From positions 1-47,052 of the forward strand of contig DAHWUD010000005.1 in the NCBI GenBank assembly GCA_027331445.1: 47,052 bases of DNA, given 5' to 3'. Under the pieces are notes generated by a model. It had not been told where the DNA came from, made no database searches, and saw only the letters and a program-made list of their open reading frames with translations. Below, piece after piece: positions 1 through 8,887 of the stretch. The DNA comes from Candidatus Amesbacteria bacterium. Its GTDB lineage: Bacteria; Patescibacteriota; Microgenomatia; CAZETR01; Amesbacteraceae. How positions within the stretch are numbered: the first letter of the stretch is position 1; the number at the start of each line of letters is the position of its first letter. Made by a program: the position numbers and the translations under genes.

Positions 1-97
1 AAGAATATACCTGATTTTGTGGAAATCTGATGGCATCGAAATGATTACTCATTCCGAAATGTATAGCGTCCTAGACAAACCCTGGTAGAATTTAGCT

Positions 98-595
98 ATG
101 GAAGGCCAGGAAGTAGTGCAGACAGCGACGGAGGTGTGGTCGGTGGCCTGCTGCCTGGCTCCGGCGGTGATAGGGCTGGCGGCACTTTATGTGGGACGAA
201 AAATAAAAGGGGCTGGTGAGAGGACGGATATTTCTTTGGGAGAATTTGATAATGAAGCGGATGCGGCCAGAGCGGCGGCCTTGGTGGGTAGAAGTGTAAA
301 ACGAAGCGGAAAAAAATGGGGAGCGGGGTTGGCAGCTCATGAACTGGCTCACGCCCATAAATTTCTGGAGCGCAATCCCGGGGAAAAGGGAAATATCGGA
401 GTAACTTTGGATGAGAAGGGAAATGTAGTGGGGGGATTTTTCAGGGCCAAATATAAGGATCCATATACAAAGTGGGCGGTAAACAGGGCTCCGGAAACGA
501 TGCATCCGGGGCTCGGGATGAGTGGCGTGGATAAAGCCCAAGCGGAACAAGCGAAAAAGGAAATTCGGCAGAGAGGGCGGGTGCGGCGGGATTGA
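98..595 (+). CDS. Small membrane protein with HELAH (HExxH) motif, putative zinc peptidase-like
   Basis: 165 aa ORF; N-terminal hydrophobic segment VWSVACCLAPAVIGLAALYVG; HELAHAH at 338-358; extended -10 TGGTAGAAT ends 6 nt before ATG. Confidence 0.7.
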   Translation: MEGQEVVQTATEVWSVACCLAPAVIGLAALYVGRKIKGAGERTDISLGEFDNEADAARAAALVGRSVKRSGKKWGAGLAAHELAHAHKFLERNPGEKGNIGVTLDEKGNVVGGFFRAKYKDPYTKWAVNRAPETMHPGLGMSGVDKAQAEQAKKEIRQRGRVRRD

Positions 596-617
596 TTTTG
601 AGGATTAGAATAAATGT

Positions 618-956
618 ATGTCCGGAAAGGAAAATAAAGAGGAATACATCCCGGATCAGTACGAAACTAAGCCCGGGGAAGTCGCGGATTTGGGGACGGT
701 GACGTTTGGGCAAATCGAAACCCTGACGGGTCCGGACGGGAAAAAGATCGGAACTATAAAAAAGACGCACAGAGCGAGGGTAGTGCGGGGGGCCAAAGGG
801 AATGTGACAGGGTTGCCGGCCGAAGGGGTACCAATACCCCTGAGAGATCTGAGGCCGGTTTTGGAGGAGACAGAATTCCACGAGCTGGAGAAGGCGAGGG
901 ATAGGCAGAAAGCGAGGAGGAAGAAAAGGCAAAATTTGGAAAATAAGCCTAACTAG
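618..956 (+). CDS. Hypothetical charged protein
   Basis: 112 aa ORF with -10-like TAGAAT (606-611) 6 nt before ATG; no family recognised. Confidence 0.6.
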   Translation: MSGKENKEEYIPDQYETKPGEVADLGTVTFGQIETLTGPDGKKIGTIKKTHRARVVRGAKGNVTGLPAEGVPIPLRDLRPVLEETEFHELEKARDRQKARRKKRQNLENKPN

Positions 957-971
957 TGGTACAATGCGCCG

Positions 972-1538
972 GTGAATAGAAGAGAGTTTTTTGCCCTTGT
1001 GGGCAGGACAACAGCCGCATTGCTGGTGGCTTCGTTTCCTGACGCAGCGGGTGCAGCCATAGCAGTTGGGCAAATGGGTGCAAATGCCACCACGGATCAA
1101 AAGGAGTCTGTGATAGAGGAAAAGCTGGCGGAAGACATGGCACAGGGCGACTTTACAAAAATATCGGCCGCGGCCTTTGTCCTGGTGGGGTTGAGTTATT
1201 TGCGGATCGGGCTTAGACACGACATGAACGTGGCTAGAGTTAGAATGGAGAGGGATAATGCTGAAAGTGATAGGAGATTGGCTGAAAGGCAGGCGGAAGT
1301 AGCTTTGATTAATCAGAAAAGGGCTGAGTTCGAAAATTTATCCCCGGAAGGCCAACGGCGTTTTCGTGAACAGCGAGCATATGGGCATGTGTCTACCTAT
1401 CTGGAAACACGCAGCGGAACTCCACCGTTGGAAGAGGAATATGAGGCAGCTATGGATTATCAGCAGCATTACCCTGGATTGCCTGCCCTTGATGGGGTGA
1501 AGTTGGCTGAAGCAATTAAAAAATCCGAACACCGTTAA
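972..1538 (+). CDS. Hypothetical protein with twin-arginine-like N-terminus
   Basis: GTG start; MNRREFFALVGRTTAALLVASFPDAAGA; TGGTACAAT ends 6 nt before GTG. Confidence 0.65.
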   Translation: MNRREFFALVGRTTAALLVASFPDAAGAAIAVGQMGANATTDQKESVIEEKLAEDMAQGDFTKISAAAFVLVGLSYLRIGLRHDMNVARVRMERDNAESDRRLAERQAEVALINQKRAEFENLSPEGQRRFREQRAYGHVSTYLETRSGTPPLEEEYEAAMDYQQHYPGLPALDGVKLAEAIKKSEHR

Positions 1539-1651
1539 GCAGTCCGGGCGGGGGGTAATTAATTGGGACCGGTGAAGGTATGGAATCCGGAGAGCAGCTA
1601 GTGACGGAAATGTGGCCGGTAATCTGTACCACGGGCCGGCCGGTAGCTAAG

Positions 1652-2233
1652 CTACAATTGGATTTCCTCCCAGGTTTTACCTTCGATGTGAAAGAGTTTG
1701 GAGTTTTGGGCCAAAACGTGGTCGACAAAGAGGATGCCGTTTAGATGATCGATTTCATGCTGGATGATGTGGGCAGTGAAGCCGGTAAAGGTTTCGGTTT
1801 TATCGATCAAAATCTCCTCCGGCTTGCCAGCCACCCCCTCTTTAACTAAAGAGGGGGAAGGGGGAGATTTAAGAGTTTGATATTTAATGGTGACACTCAT
1901 TGAGCGTTTGAGCGGGGAGTAAAAATGGGGTAGGGAGAGACAGCCTTCGTAGACACCGTTTTTGGCGGTAGGAGACTGGAGGCGCTGGGAAGCAGAGAGA
2001 ATATCGGGATTAATGAAAACCCGAACCGGGGCCTTAAAGGCCGGGCGGATGGCGAATAAGCGGAGAGAGACCCCGATTTGGGGAGCGGCCAGGCCGACAC
2101 CCTGAGGATCGGTGGCGTTTTTAAGCGCTTCCACCAGATCGTCAATAATCCGGAGCAGACGCTGGTCGACGGCGGTGACGGGTTTGGTCGGCCGGCGCAA
2201 TACCGGGTCGGGGGCGACAACAATGGGGGTCAT
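1652..2233 (-). CDS. def: Peptide deformylase
   Basis: Motifs GVGLAAPQ, EGCLSLP, QHEIDHLNG; carries an in-frame palindromic repeat. Confidence 0.95.
   Translation of the reverse strand: MTPIVVAPDPVLRRPTKPVTAVDQRLLRIIDDLVEALKNATDPQGVGLAAPQIGVSLRLFAIRPAFKAPVRVFINPDILSASQRLQSPTAKNGVYEGCLSLPHFYSPLKRSMSVTIKYQTLKSPPSPSLVKEGVAGKPEEILIDKTETFTGFTAHIIQHEIDHLNGILFVDHVLAQNSKLFHIEGKTWEEIQL
1810..1870. repeat. Palindromic repeat family A, copy 1 (inside def)
   Basis: Inner arms CCCCCTCTTT-AACT-AAAGAGGGGG (1834-1857), outer arms AAATCTCC/GGAGATTT. Confidence 0.85.
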
Positions 2234-4191
2234 GGAGCCATTTTACCAGAGGGAGAGGCCAGGAGTTGTAACTGGCCCAAGGCGTCGGCAAAATCGGGTT
2301 TGAGGGAGAGGGCGGCTTCCAGGAATTTTTTCTCGGCGGCGGTATTGCCTTCATATTTGGCGTTGATAGCCCGGATATAAGGAATGCGCGGGTCGGTAGG
2401 GGAAATGACCTGGGCGCGGGCGAGGACGGCGTCGGATTTGACGTAGTAGGCGGGATCCATGGAGCCTAAAACTATCAGAGTGCGGGCCCGGTTTTTGTAG
2501 TAATTGGGATGGAAGGGGCTTTGGTCAATGGCTTTTTGGGAGGCGACGTCGGCGACCTGGGCCAATTGGGCCGAGGCGGTGGCATCAGTCGAATGGGTAA
2601 GCAGGGCCATGAAGGCGGCAGAAAGAGACAGCTCAGAACTGATGGGGGGGTCCAGAGGGTTGAGCTGATAGGCCTGGGATAGCTGTTGGTAGGAATCTAA
2701 AACATATTGGGGAGACTGGGTTTGATTGAAGGCCTGGAAGGATTTGATGCCGGAGGCGTAGTAGGTATCCGCCAGCCAATAATCGAACAGGAAGTAGCAG
2801 ATAAGAAGGGCGGGGAGAAGCGGAATGAAGATGAGCCAGGGGCGGGGAGAAGCGGTGGGGGGCGGGAGAGGATGATCGAAGGCAGAAAGCAGGGCAAAAG
2901 CGGGAAAGAGGAAAAGAAAAATCTGCATGATGACGACGGAGAAGCCCCAAAAATTGGTGACGGAGATGCTGACCCAACCTGCGAGCAAAGCCAGCTCCAG
3001 GTGGGAATTTTTGGGTGAGGAGCCGGAGGGTGATTTAAGGGCGCGGATGAAAATGACGAGCATCCCGGCTAACAGAAGCAAATAAGAAAGCAAACCCAAA
3101 AGACCGGTGGTAGAAAGATAGTTGAGAAATTCGTTGTGGGCTTTGTTATAAAGCAATTCCCACTCTGAGGTATTATTGTGTGCAAGAGGACGGAATTGGT
3201 AGTATGACATGGCGAAAGTTTCCGGGCCTGATCCCAACAAAAAGTTCTTAACCGAGGAGTCCCAGATGTGGATGGCCCCGGTCCAGACGATTTCCCGGAT
3301 AATTCCGGATTCGGTACCGCCGGTTTCCAGGGCGGTGCTGCCGGCGGGGGCGGCGGCGGGGGCAGGGGTCGGGGAAAGTTTAAGGTGCGAGAAGACCAAG
3401 TCCCGGACGGGGTTGGAGACGAGGAAAGTAAAAATCAAGGTGAGGGCGGCGAAGACGGCCAGGGGCTTGACCGGCCGGGGGCGGGCGGTCGCCAGAAAAT
3501 AGCCCCAAAAAATGACCGAGCTGAGGCCGAAGGCCAAGTAAGCGGAACGGGACTTGGTGTAAAGCAGGACGATAAAAAAGAGAAGGGAAAGGCAGATTTG
3601 GAACCAGGACAGACGCTTGGCAAAGAGGGCTCGGCCCAGGGGGATAAAAATCAGGGCGACCAGGTAGGCGGCCAGCCAGTTGGGTTGGCCCAGGGTGGAA
3701 AAGACACGGACCTGGACGTCCTGGACCCACCAGGAAGCATCCACACCGAAGTGCTCGGCAAAGCCCCAGAGGGCGACGGCGACGGCGGAGACCAGACCCC
3801 AAAACAGAGTGGTGCGGACGGATTTTTGGTCCAGATTACTGACGGCGGCCCAGTAGAGAAGAGCATAGCTGACCAGGGAGAGCAGACCGCCGTTGAAGCG
3901 GGAATAATAGCCCATGAGGGAGGTGCGGGGATCGATGGAGAAAAAGAGACTCGTTAATTGGATGACTAAAAATATCAACAGGGGCCAATCCAGGAGGGTG
4001 CGGCGGAAGATGAGACGGCGCTCGGAGAGCATACGGGCGATCCAGGCGGTGACAATAAAGATGGTCAGCAGATAGGTGACGACCATTTTGTTGAATTCAA
4101 ACAGCTCAGAGGTGTTGGGGAGAAAGATCAGGGGAACGATAATGAAGAGCAGGGGAAAAAAGATACGGATGAGTTTAGCTGACAGAGACAT
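2230..4191 (-). CDS. O-antigen ligase-like polytopic membrane protein with C-terminal TPR-like region
   Basis: Many TM segments, Wzy/WaaL-like loop region, helical repeat-like C-terminus. Confidence 0.75.
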   Translation of the reverse strand: MSLSAKLIRIFFPLLFIIVPLIFLPNTSELFEFNKMVVTYLLTIFIVTAWIARMLSERRLIFRRTLLDWPLLIFLVIQLTSLFFSIDPRTSLMGYYSRFNGGLLSLVSYALLYWAAVSNLDQKSVRTTLFWGLVSAVAVALWGFAEHFGVDASWWVQDVQVRVFSTLGQPNWLAAYLVALIFIPLGRALFAKRLSWFQICLSLLFFIVLLYTKSRSAYLAFGLSSVIFWGYFLATARPRPVKPLAVFAALTLIFTFLVSNPVRDLVFSHLKLSPTPAPAAAPAGSTALETGGTESGIIREIVWTGAIHIWDSSVKNFLLGSGPETFAMSYYQFRPLAHNNTSEWELLYNKAHNEFLNYLSTTGLLGLLSYLLLLAGMLVIFIRALKSPSGSSPKNSHLELALLAGWVSISVTNFWGFSVVIMQIFLFLFPAFALLSAFDHPLPPPTASPRPWLIFIPLLPALLICYFLFDYWLADTYYASGIKSFQAFNQTQSPQYVLDSYQQLSQAYQLNPLDPPISSELSLSAAFMALLTHSTDATASAQLAQVADVASQKAIDQSPFHPNYYKNRARTLIVLGSMDPAYYVKSDAVLARAQVISPTDPRIPYIRAINAKYEGNTAAEKKFLEAALSLKPDFADALGQLQLLASPSGKMAP

Positions 4192-4213
4192 AAGGTTAGT
4201 TTAGCATAGGTGT

Positions 4214-4255
4214 TTGACTGAAGCCTGGCGTGCATGCTATAATGGCCTATAGCAT
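4214..4255 (+). promoter_or_regulatory. Promoter with overlapping operator-like palindrome
   Basis: TTGACT (4214-4219), 18 nt, TATAAT (4238-4243); perfect 8-bp inverted repeat ATGCTATA-ATGGCC-TATAGCAT (4234-4255). Confidence 0.7.
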
Positions 4256-4257
4256 TT

Positions 4258-6090
4258 ATGGAACAACAACAGAAAGGACCTGTCATTGATCGAAGGACGG
4301 CATTGAAAATTATGCTCAGTACTGCTGCTGCGCCATTTATTGCTGAGATAATATCGGCATGTAATGCTGTAGGTGGGAGTGCACCAGCGGCGGCTGAAGC
4401 TGCCAGAGACAGTTCAGTTGAAGCTACGCGTTCAATTCTGACCGACGTTCCACCACAAGCATTGGCTCATATCACAAGGACAATAAATGAGGGTGATGTT
4501 CCCGTTTACCATGGGTCTTCGGCTTTGGTACTTGTTAATAGGGATCTGTTAGAAAAGGCTGCTTTTACTCCAGAGGAAATTTCCTACCAGAATGCCCTGA
4601 AGATGAATTCTGTAGGGCTGGTGAGCTTTAAAAATTTGATGGAGTCGGAAACCGCTGAATTGGTGTTGACCGGAAGAAATACAACCGGTGTACCTAAAGG
4701 GTATAAGAATATGGGGAACATGAAAAACACTACTGAATTGTGGGTAGGGGCGCAGAGGACAGAACTTCAGGATGAGCCTATAGGTTTACCATACGCCACG
4801 GCTCAAATGTACGCGAGCAGAATGGTGAGTTCAAAAGGGTTTGATCCGGAGATTTCTCAGGAAGTGTTGTCGACTATGAAAACGGAAATCAATACACTAG
4901 AACCAGTTGTCGTAGCAGGCCAGGCTACTGGAGCTCAAGCAGCGGCATATAATAGATTGTCGGCCGATTATAATTTTTTGTTTAACAGACAGGTTTTGAT
5001 TGACCGAATAAACGCTGCTGAGGATCCCAATTTGGGAACGTTGATGACTAAAGCGATGAAGACACCAGTAATATTGGAGTCAAAATTGGCCCCGGATAGG
5101 CTCCAGTTTAATGGAAATAGTAATTTTGATACGACCGGGATGGTGGTAGACGGAGAGCTGCCGTTTACAGATGTGACCCGGGCATATTTTCCAGTGGGTG
5201 CCGATAAAGGGGTTATGGATTTGATTAAGTCCATGTATCCTAATATGGACGTAGTGATTGACCCTAAATTTAATGTGGCTTCGATGCCAAGTGCGATGTT
5301 CAGCGCAGCTTTCAAGGCATCGCAGGCCGTGGAAGCGGTTTCTGAATGGATGCCGATTGCAGGAGCAGTGACCTTAGTGTCGACGCCGGCTGGGGTGATT
5401 GCGAGTGACGTCTTGGGCATGGAACAGCGATATGTCGAAGATAAAAAGAAAGGCGTGACTGACATGGACCTCCCGACATTTTATGCATATGCGAGTAATT
5501 GGAAACGACAGTTGGAGCAAGCCGGAGATGACGGAATTGGGAATAGCATATTCCAGCCAGTTGTAGACTTGGCAAATACTTATGAGGGGGAAGTCGAACC
5601 GAACACGTGGAGATTTGATGTGGTGAGGCCCGGAGAAGCGGTAACCTTACCGGTGGTTATGCCAGATGGAATGCAGGTGAAGTCATTGATAAAAATTGAC
5701 AAGAAAAGCTTTCTTGGCAAGGTTCCGGAAATTGTTGCAGATTCTCAAGTGAATGGCGATCAGAAATTAAATGATGTGAGGTTTGCATGGAATGGCCAGA
5801 AGAACGAAGTAGAAGTGTCAATGCCGGATGGGTCACCGGCTGTAGTTGAAGATACACAATATGCTGGCCATGTGGTAGTGTTTGAAGCGTTGCAAACAGA
5901 TGACCAGAAATTGAACAAGTTGGGAGTTAAGATATGGCCCTTTTGTGAATATAGGTACTTGAAATTGGATGACGGTGCAGTAGTTATCGGAACGAAAGTT
6001 GAAGCTGTCGGTATGGCCGCAGATCAGCTGCCCGTCTCTTCCACACCGTCGAGAATTTTTGCTTGTGCGTTGTCGCGAGCAACTGTTTAA
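4258..6090 (+). CDS. Putative Tat-type lipoprotein of unknown function
   Basis: 610 aa; N-terminus DRRTALKIMLSTAAAPFIAEIISAC has twin-arginine motif plus lipobox-like ISAC. Confidence 0.7.
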   Translation: MEQQQKGPVIDRRTALKIMLSTAAAPFIAEIISACNAVGGSAPAAAEAARDSSVEATRSILTDVPPQALAHITRTINEGDVPVYHGSSALVLVNRDLLEKAAFTPEEISYQNALKMNSVGLVSFKNLMESETAELVLTGRNTTGVPKGYKNMGNMKNTTELWVGAQRTELQDEPIGLPYATAQMYASRMVSSKGFDPEISQEVLSTMKTEINTLEPVVVAGQATGAQAAAYNRLSADYNFLFNRQVLIDRINAAEDPNLGTLMTKAMKTPVILESKLAPDRLQFNGNSNFDTTGMVVDGELPFTDVTRAYFPVGADKGVMDLIKSMYPNMDVVIDPKFNVASMPSAMFSAAFKASQAVEAVSEWMPIAGAVTLVSTPAGVIASDVLGMEQRYVEDKKKGVTDMDLPTFYAYASNWKRQLEQAGDDGIGNSIFQPVVDLANTYEGEVEPNTWRFDVVRPGEAVTLPVVMPDGMQVKSLIKIDKKSFLGKVPEIVADSQVNGDQKLNDVRFAWNGQKNEVEVSMPDGSPAVVEDTQYAGHVVVFEALQTDDQKLNKLGVKIWPFCEYRYLKLDDGAVVIGTKVEAVGMAADQLPVSSTPSRIFACALSRATV

Positions 6091-6094
6091 CGAT

Positions 6095-6340
6095 ATGCAA
6101 AATAAAGAAGGTTGCCCAGGGTGTATTTTTATTAGAAATGGCCTTTGTGCTTCAAGAATTGAGCAGGCTAACGCAGGTATTAAACCTGATCAGATTAAGA
6201 TCCCTGATAAAGCCAGTACAACGGAAGGCGATGCAGCCGGTATATTGGACTTGTGTTCTGTAGCGGAAGATAAACAGGCCCAAAGCGGTTGCTCTGGATA
6301 TTTTGGCAGTGAGGCTTTTGAGATGGCGAATGCGGGATAA
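6095..6340 (+). CDS. Small Cys-containing hypothetical protein
   Basis: 81 aa ORF MQNKEGCPGCIFIRNGLCAS...; CxxC plus further Cys; just downstream of the preceding gene. Confidence 0.5.
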   Translation: MQNKEGCPGCIFIRNGLCASRIEQANAGIKPDQIKIPDKASTTEGDAAGILDLCSVAEDKQAQSGCSGYFGSEAFEMANAG

Positions 6341-6387
6341 AGATTGGGGGCTTGGCAGGAGCGGAAAAATAGGGGTATGATGGGGGA

Positions 6388-7290
6388 ATGAGTCTCAAGG
6401 TGACCAAAGCGGTGGTGCCGGTAGCCGGGTTTGGGACCAGGTTTTTGCCGCAGACAAAGGCGATGCCGAAGCAGATGCTGCCCCTGGTCGACAAGCCGGT
6501 GATTCAGTACATCGCGGAGGAGCTGGTGGGGTCGGGAATTGAGACAATTATTATGGTGACCAATTACCATGAACGGGCGATCGAGGATCACTTTGACCGG
6601 CCGCACCATGACTTGGTGGAGAACATCCTCATGGGCGGGGAGAAAAAGCGGCCGCTACTGGACGTACTAAATGAGATTTCGGACATGGCCAATTTTGTGT
6701 ATGTACGGCAAAAGGGGCCGTACGGTAACGGGACGCCGCTACTTAATGTGCAGCATCTGGTGGGCGACGAGCCGTTTATTTATACTTGGGGAGACGAGTT
6801 TATTGAGCCGACTAACGGCAGTCCGTCGATCTTTGAGCAGCTGATGACGACATATGAGGAGTTTGGGTGTTCTGTTTTAGGGTCGATCCGGGCTCGGACG
6901 GATGAGGATTACAAAAGGTTCGGGTTTGCGGCAGGGGAGGAGGTACGGCCGGGGGTGGTTGACATCAAGAATATTGTTGAGAAGCCGGGGAAGGATAAGG
7001 CACCGTCTGACCTCGCTAACCTGGCGGGGTATCTGTTTACGCCGGAAATTTTTACCTATATAGGTAAGGCGCTGAAAAACCTGAAAGAGGGTGAGGAGCT
7101 GTGGTACAACGATGCACTCAAGTTGATGCTCGCTGACGGGAGGCGGGTCCTGGCTAAGGAGATCATAGACGGGGTATACCGGGATGCAGGTACGAAGATC
7201 GAATATATGAAGACCGTCGTGGAGATGGGCATGAAGCATCCGGAGATCGGGGCTGAGTTTAAGAAGTGGCTGAAAAGTAGTATACTATAG
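6388..7290 (+). CDS. galU: UTP--glucose-1-phosphate uridylyltransferase
   Basis: VTKAVVPVAGFGTRFLPQTKAMPKQMLPLVDKPVIQYIAEE signature. Confidence 0.95.
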   Translation: MSLKVTKAVVPVAGFGTRFLPQTKAMPKQMLPLVDKPVIQYIAEELVGSGIETIIMVTNYHERAIEDHFDRPHHDLVENILMGGEKKRPLLDVLNEISDMANFVYVRQKGPYGNGTPLLNVQHLVGDEPFIYTWGDEFIEPTNGSPSIFEQLMTTYEEFGCSVLGSIRARTDEDYKRFGFAAGEEVRPGVVDIKNIVEKPGKDKAPSDLANLAGYLFTPEIFTYIGKALKNLKEGEELWYNDALKLMLADGRRVLAKEIIDGVYRDAGTKIEYMKTVVEMGMKHPEIGAEFKKWLKSSIL

Positions 7291-7293
7291 GGC

Positions 7294-7650
7294 ATGGCAG
7301 GTGTAAGGCGGGAGTTTATGATGGTAGCGCAGCCATTTGACGAGCAGGAATTGAAAAACATTGACCTGTATTTGGGGGCCGGACTGATGGGGATTGCGAT
7401 ATGCAGACACGGGATAGCGAGAAGCTGGAGCTATGCGGATTATATGACGAGGTGCGGCATGCCGACAGTTTTTTGGGAAGGGGGTTTTGAGAGTTTTGAA
7501 AAAATGAATCAATGGCAACGAAAAGATGTGCTGAATAAAATAAGGGAAATTCCGGTGAGGTATGCAGTGCTGCAGGCAAAGGAGGTCAGACGGTTTTTTG
7601 ACTATATAACTAAAATAGAAGCGACTATAGTGCGTGATGAAGATTGCTAA
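7294..7650 (+). CDS. Hypothetical protein
   Basis: 118 aa ORF with TATACT 7 nt before ATG. Confidence 0.55.
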   Translation: MAGVRREFMMVAQPFDEQELKNIDLYLGAGLMGIAICRHGIARSWSYADYMTRCGMPTVFWEGGFESFEKMNQWQRKDVLNKIREIPVRYAVLQAKEVRRFFDYITKIEATIVRDEDC

Positions 7651-7699
7651 ATTTGGGAAGAATGTGTGGTTTTGGTGACGATTAAATGATATATTGCGG

Positions 7700-8788
7700 G
7701 TGATTGTTATGTTTGATTATTTGTTTGGCCTATTGTCCTACGATGTAGGAATTGATTTGGGGACGGCGAATACGCTGGTGCATGTGAGGGGTAAGGGGAT
7801 TGTGATCCGGGAGCCGTCGGTGGTGGCCCGGCATAAAAAGACTAAGGAAATTCTGGCCATCGGGGAAGAGGCCAAGAAGATGCTGGGGCGGACGCCGGCG
7901 ACGATTGAAGCGATACGGCCTTTGAAAGATGGAGTGATCGCCGACTTTGACGCCACTGAGGCCATGCTGCGGCGGTATATTGTCCAGGTCCATGAATCGG
8001 GGAAGCTGATTCCGCGGATACCCAAACCCCGGGTGGTGGTGGGAATTCCTTCGGGGGTAACGGAGGTGGAAAGACGGGCAGTGCAGGAAGCGGCGCTGTC
8101 CGCGGGAGCCAGGCAGTGTTATCTGATCGAAGAGCCGATGGCGGCGGCGATCGGGGCCAATCTGCCGATTGATGACGCGGGAGGGGTGATGGTGGTGGAT
8201 ATCGGCGGAGGGACGAGTGAAATTGCTGTGATCTCGCTGGGCGGGATCGTACTCAACCGGTCGATTAGGATTGCCGGGGATGAAATGGACGAGGCGATAA
8301 TCCATTACCTGCGGCTCAAATACAATATCTTACTGGGGGAACGGACGGCGGAAGAAATAAAACTGGCCCTGGGGAATGCGCATCAGACGGCGTTTTCGGT
8401 GACGGAGGATGAACACAAGACGAGTAAGGGCAGAATAATGGTGATCCGGGGGAGAGATTTGGAATCGGGTTTGCCCAGAAGCCTGAAAATTACGTCTGAT
8501 GAAGTGCGGGAAGCCCTGATGCCGATATTAAAGCAGATTACGGCGGCGACGGCCGATTTAATTGAGGAAACACCGCCGGAACTGGTCGCTGACATTCTGG
8601 AGCGGGGGATTGTGATGGCCGGTGGGGGAAGTCTGATTGCCGGAATTGACAAACTGATGAGTGAAGACACGCAGATGCCGGTGTATATCACGGAGGACCC
8701 GATGACGGCGGTGGTGCGGGGCTGCGGACGGGTGCTCGATGACGCCGGGTTGCTGCAGAGAGTAAAAGTAGTGGGGGGACTGCGCTGA
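7700..8788 (+). CDS. mreB: Rod-shape determining protein MreB
   Basis: DYLFGLLSYDVGIDLGTANTLVHVRGKGIVIREPSVVA; actin-like motifs. Start may be GTG 7700 or ATG 7709. Confidence 0.95.
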   Translation: MIVMFDYLFGLLSYDVGIDLGTANTLVHVRGKGIVIREPSVVARHKKTKEILAIGEEAKKMLGRTPATIEAIRPLKDGVIADFDATEAMLRRYIVQVHESGKLIPRIPKPRVVVGIPSGVTEVERRAVQEAALSAGARQCYLIEEPMAAAIGANLPIDDAGGVMVVDIGGGTSEIAVISLGGIVLNRSIRIAGDEMDEAIIHYLRLKYNILLGERTAEEIKLALGNAHQTAFSVTEDEHKTSKGRIMVIRGRDLESGLPRSLKITSDEVREALMPILKQITAATADLIEETPPELVADILERGIVMAGGGSLIAGIDKLMSEDTQMPVYITEDPMTAVVRGCGRVLDDAGLLQRVKVVGGLR

Positions 8789-8789
8789 C

Positions 8790-8861
8790 GGGAAATTCGC
8801 AATTTTTCGTGCTCGAATTCTGTGTTTCATTGCTGCGCGCGTAAAATTTGACGAATTTCCC
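8790..8861. repeat. Long imperfect stem-loop between mreB and PBP2
   Basis: GGGAAATTCG (8790-8799) pairs with CGAATTTCCC (8852-8861); stem continues with CAATTTTTCGTGC against GCGCGTAAAATTTG. Confidence 0.75.
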
Positions 8862-8887
8862 TTTGCAACAATTAATATAATGTCTCT

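Noticed and set aside
441-1220. 259-aa - strand ORF
   Set aside because: Overlaps three + strand ORFs that have leaderless promoter motifs; composition typical of antisense shadow ORFs.
1643-1655. GTAGCT-A-AGCTAC perfect short palindrome at the def stop codon
   Set aside because: Only 6 bp with a 1-nt loop and no U-tract; could be chance.
3268-3957. 229-aa + strand ORF rich in Gly/Asp
   Set aside because: Antisense to the well-supported O-antigen-ligase-like gene; a product of the strand G bias.
8776-8870. Stem-loop at mreB/PBP2 as a standard intrinsic terminator
   Set aside because: Long loop and no T-run after the stem; kept as an unexplained structure instead.
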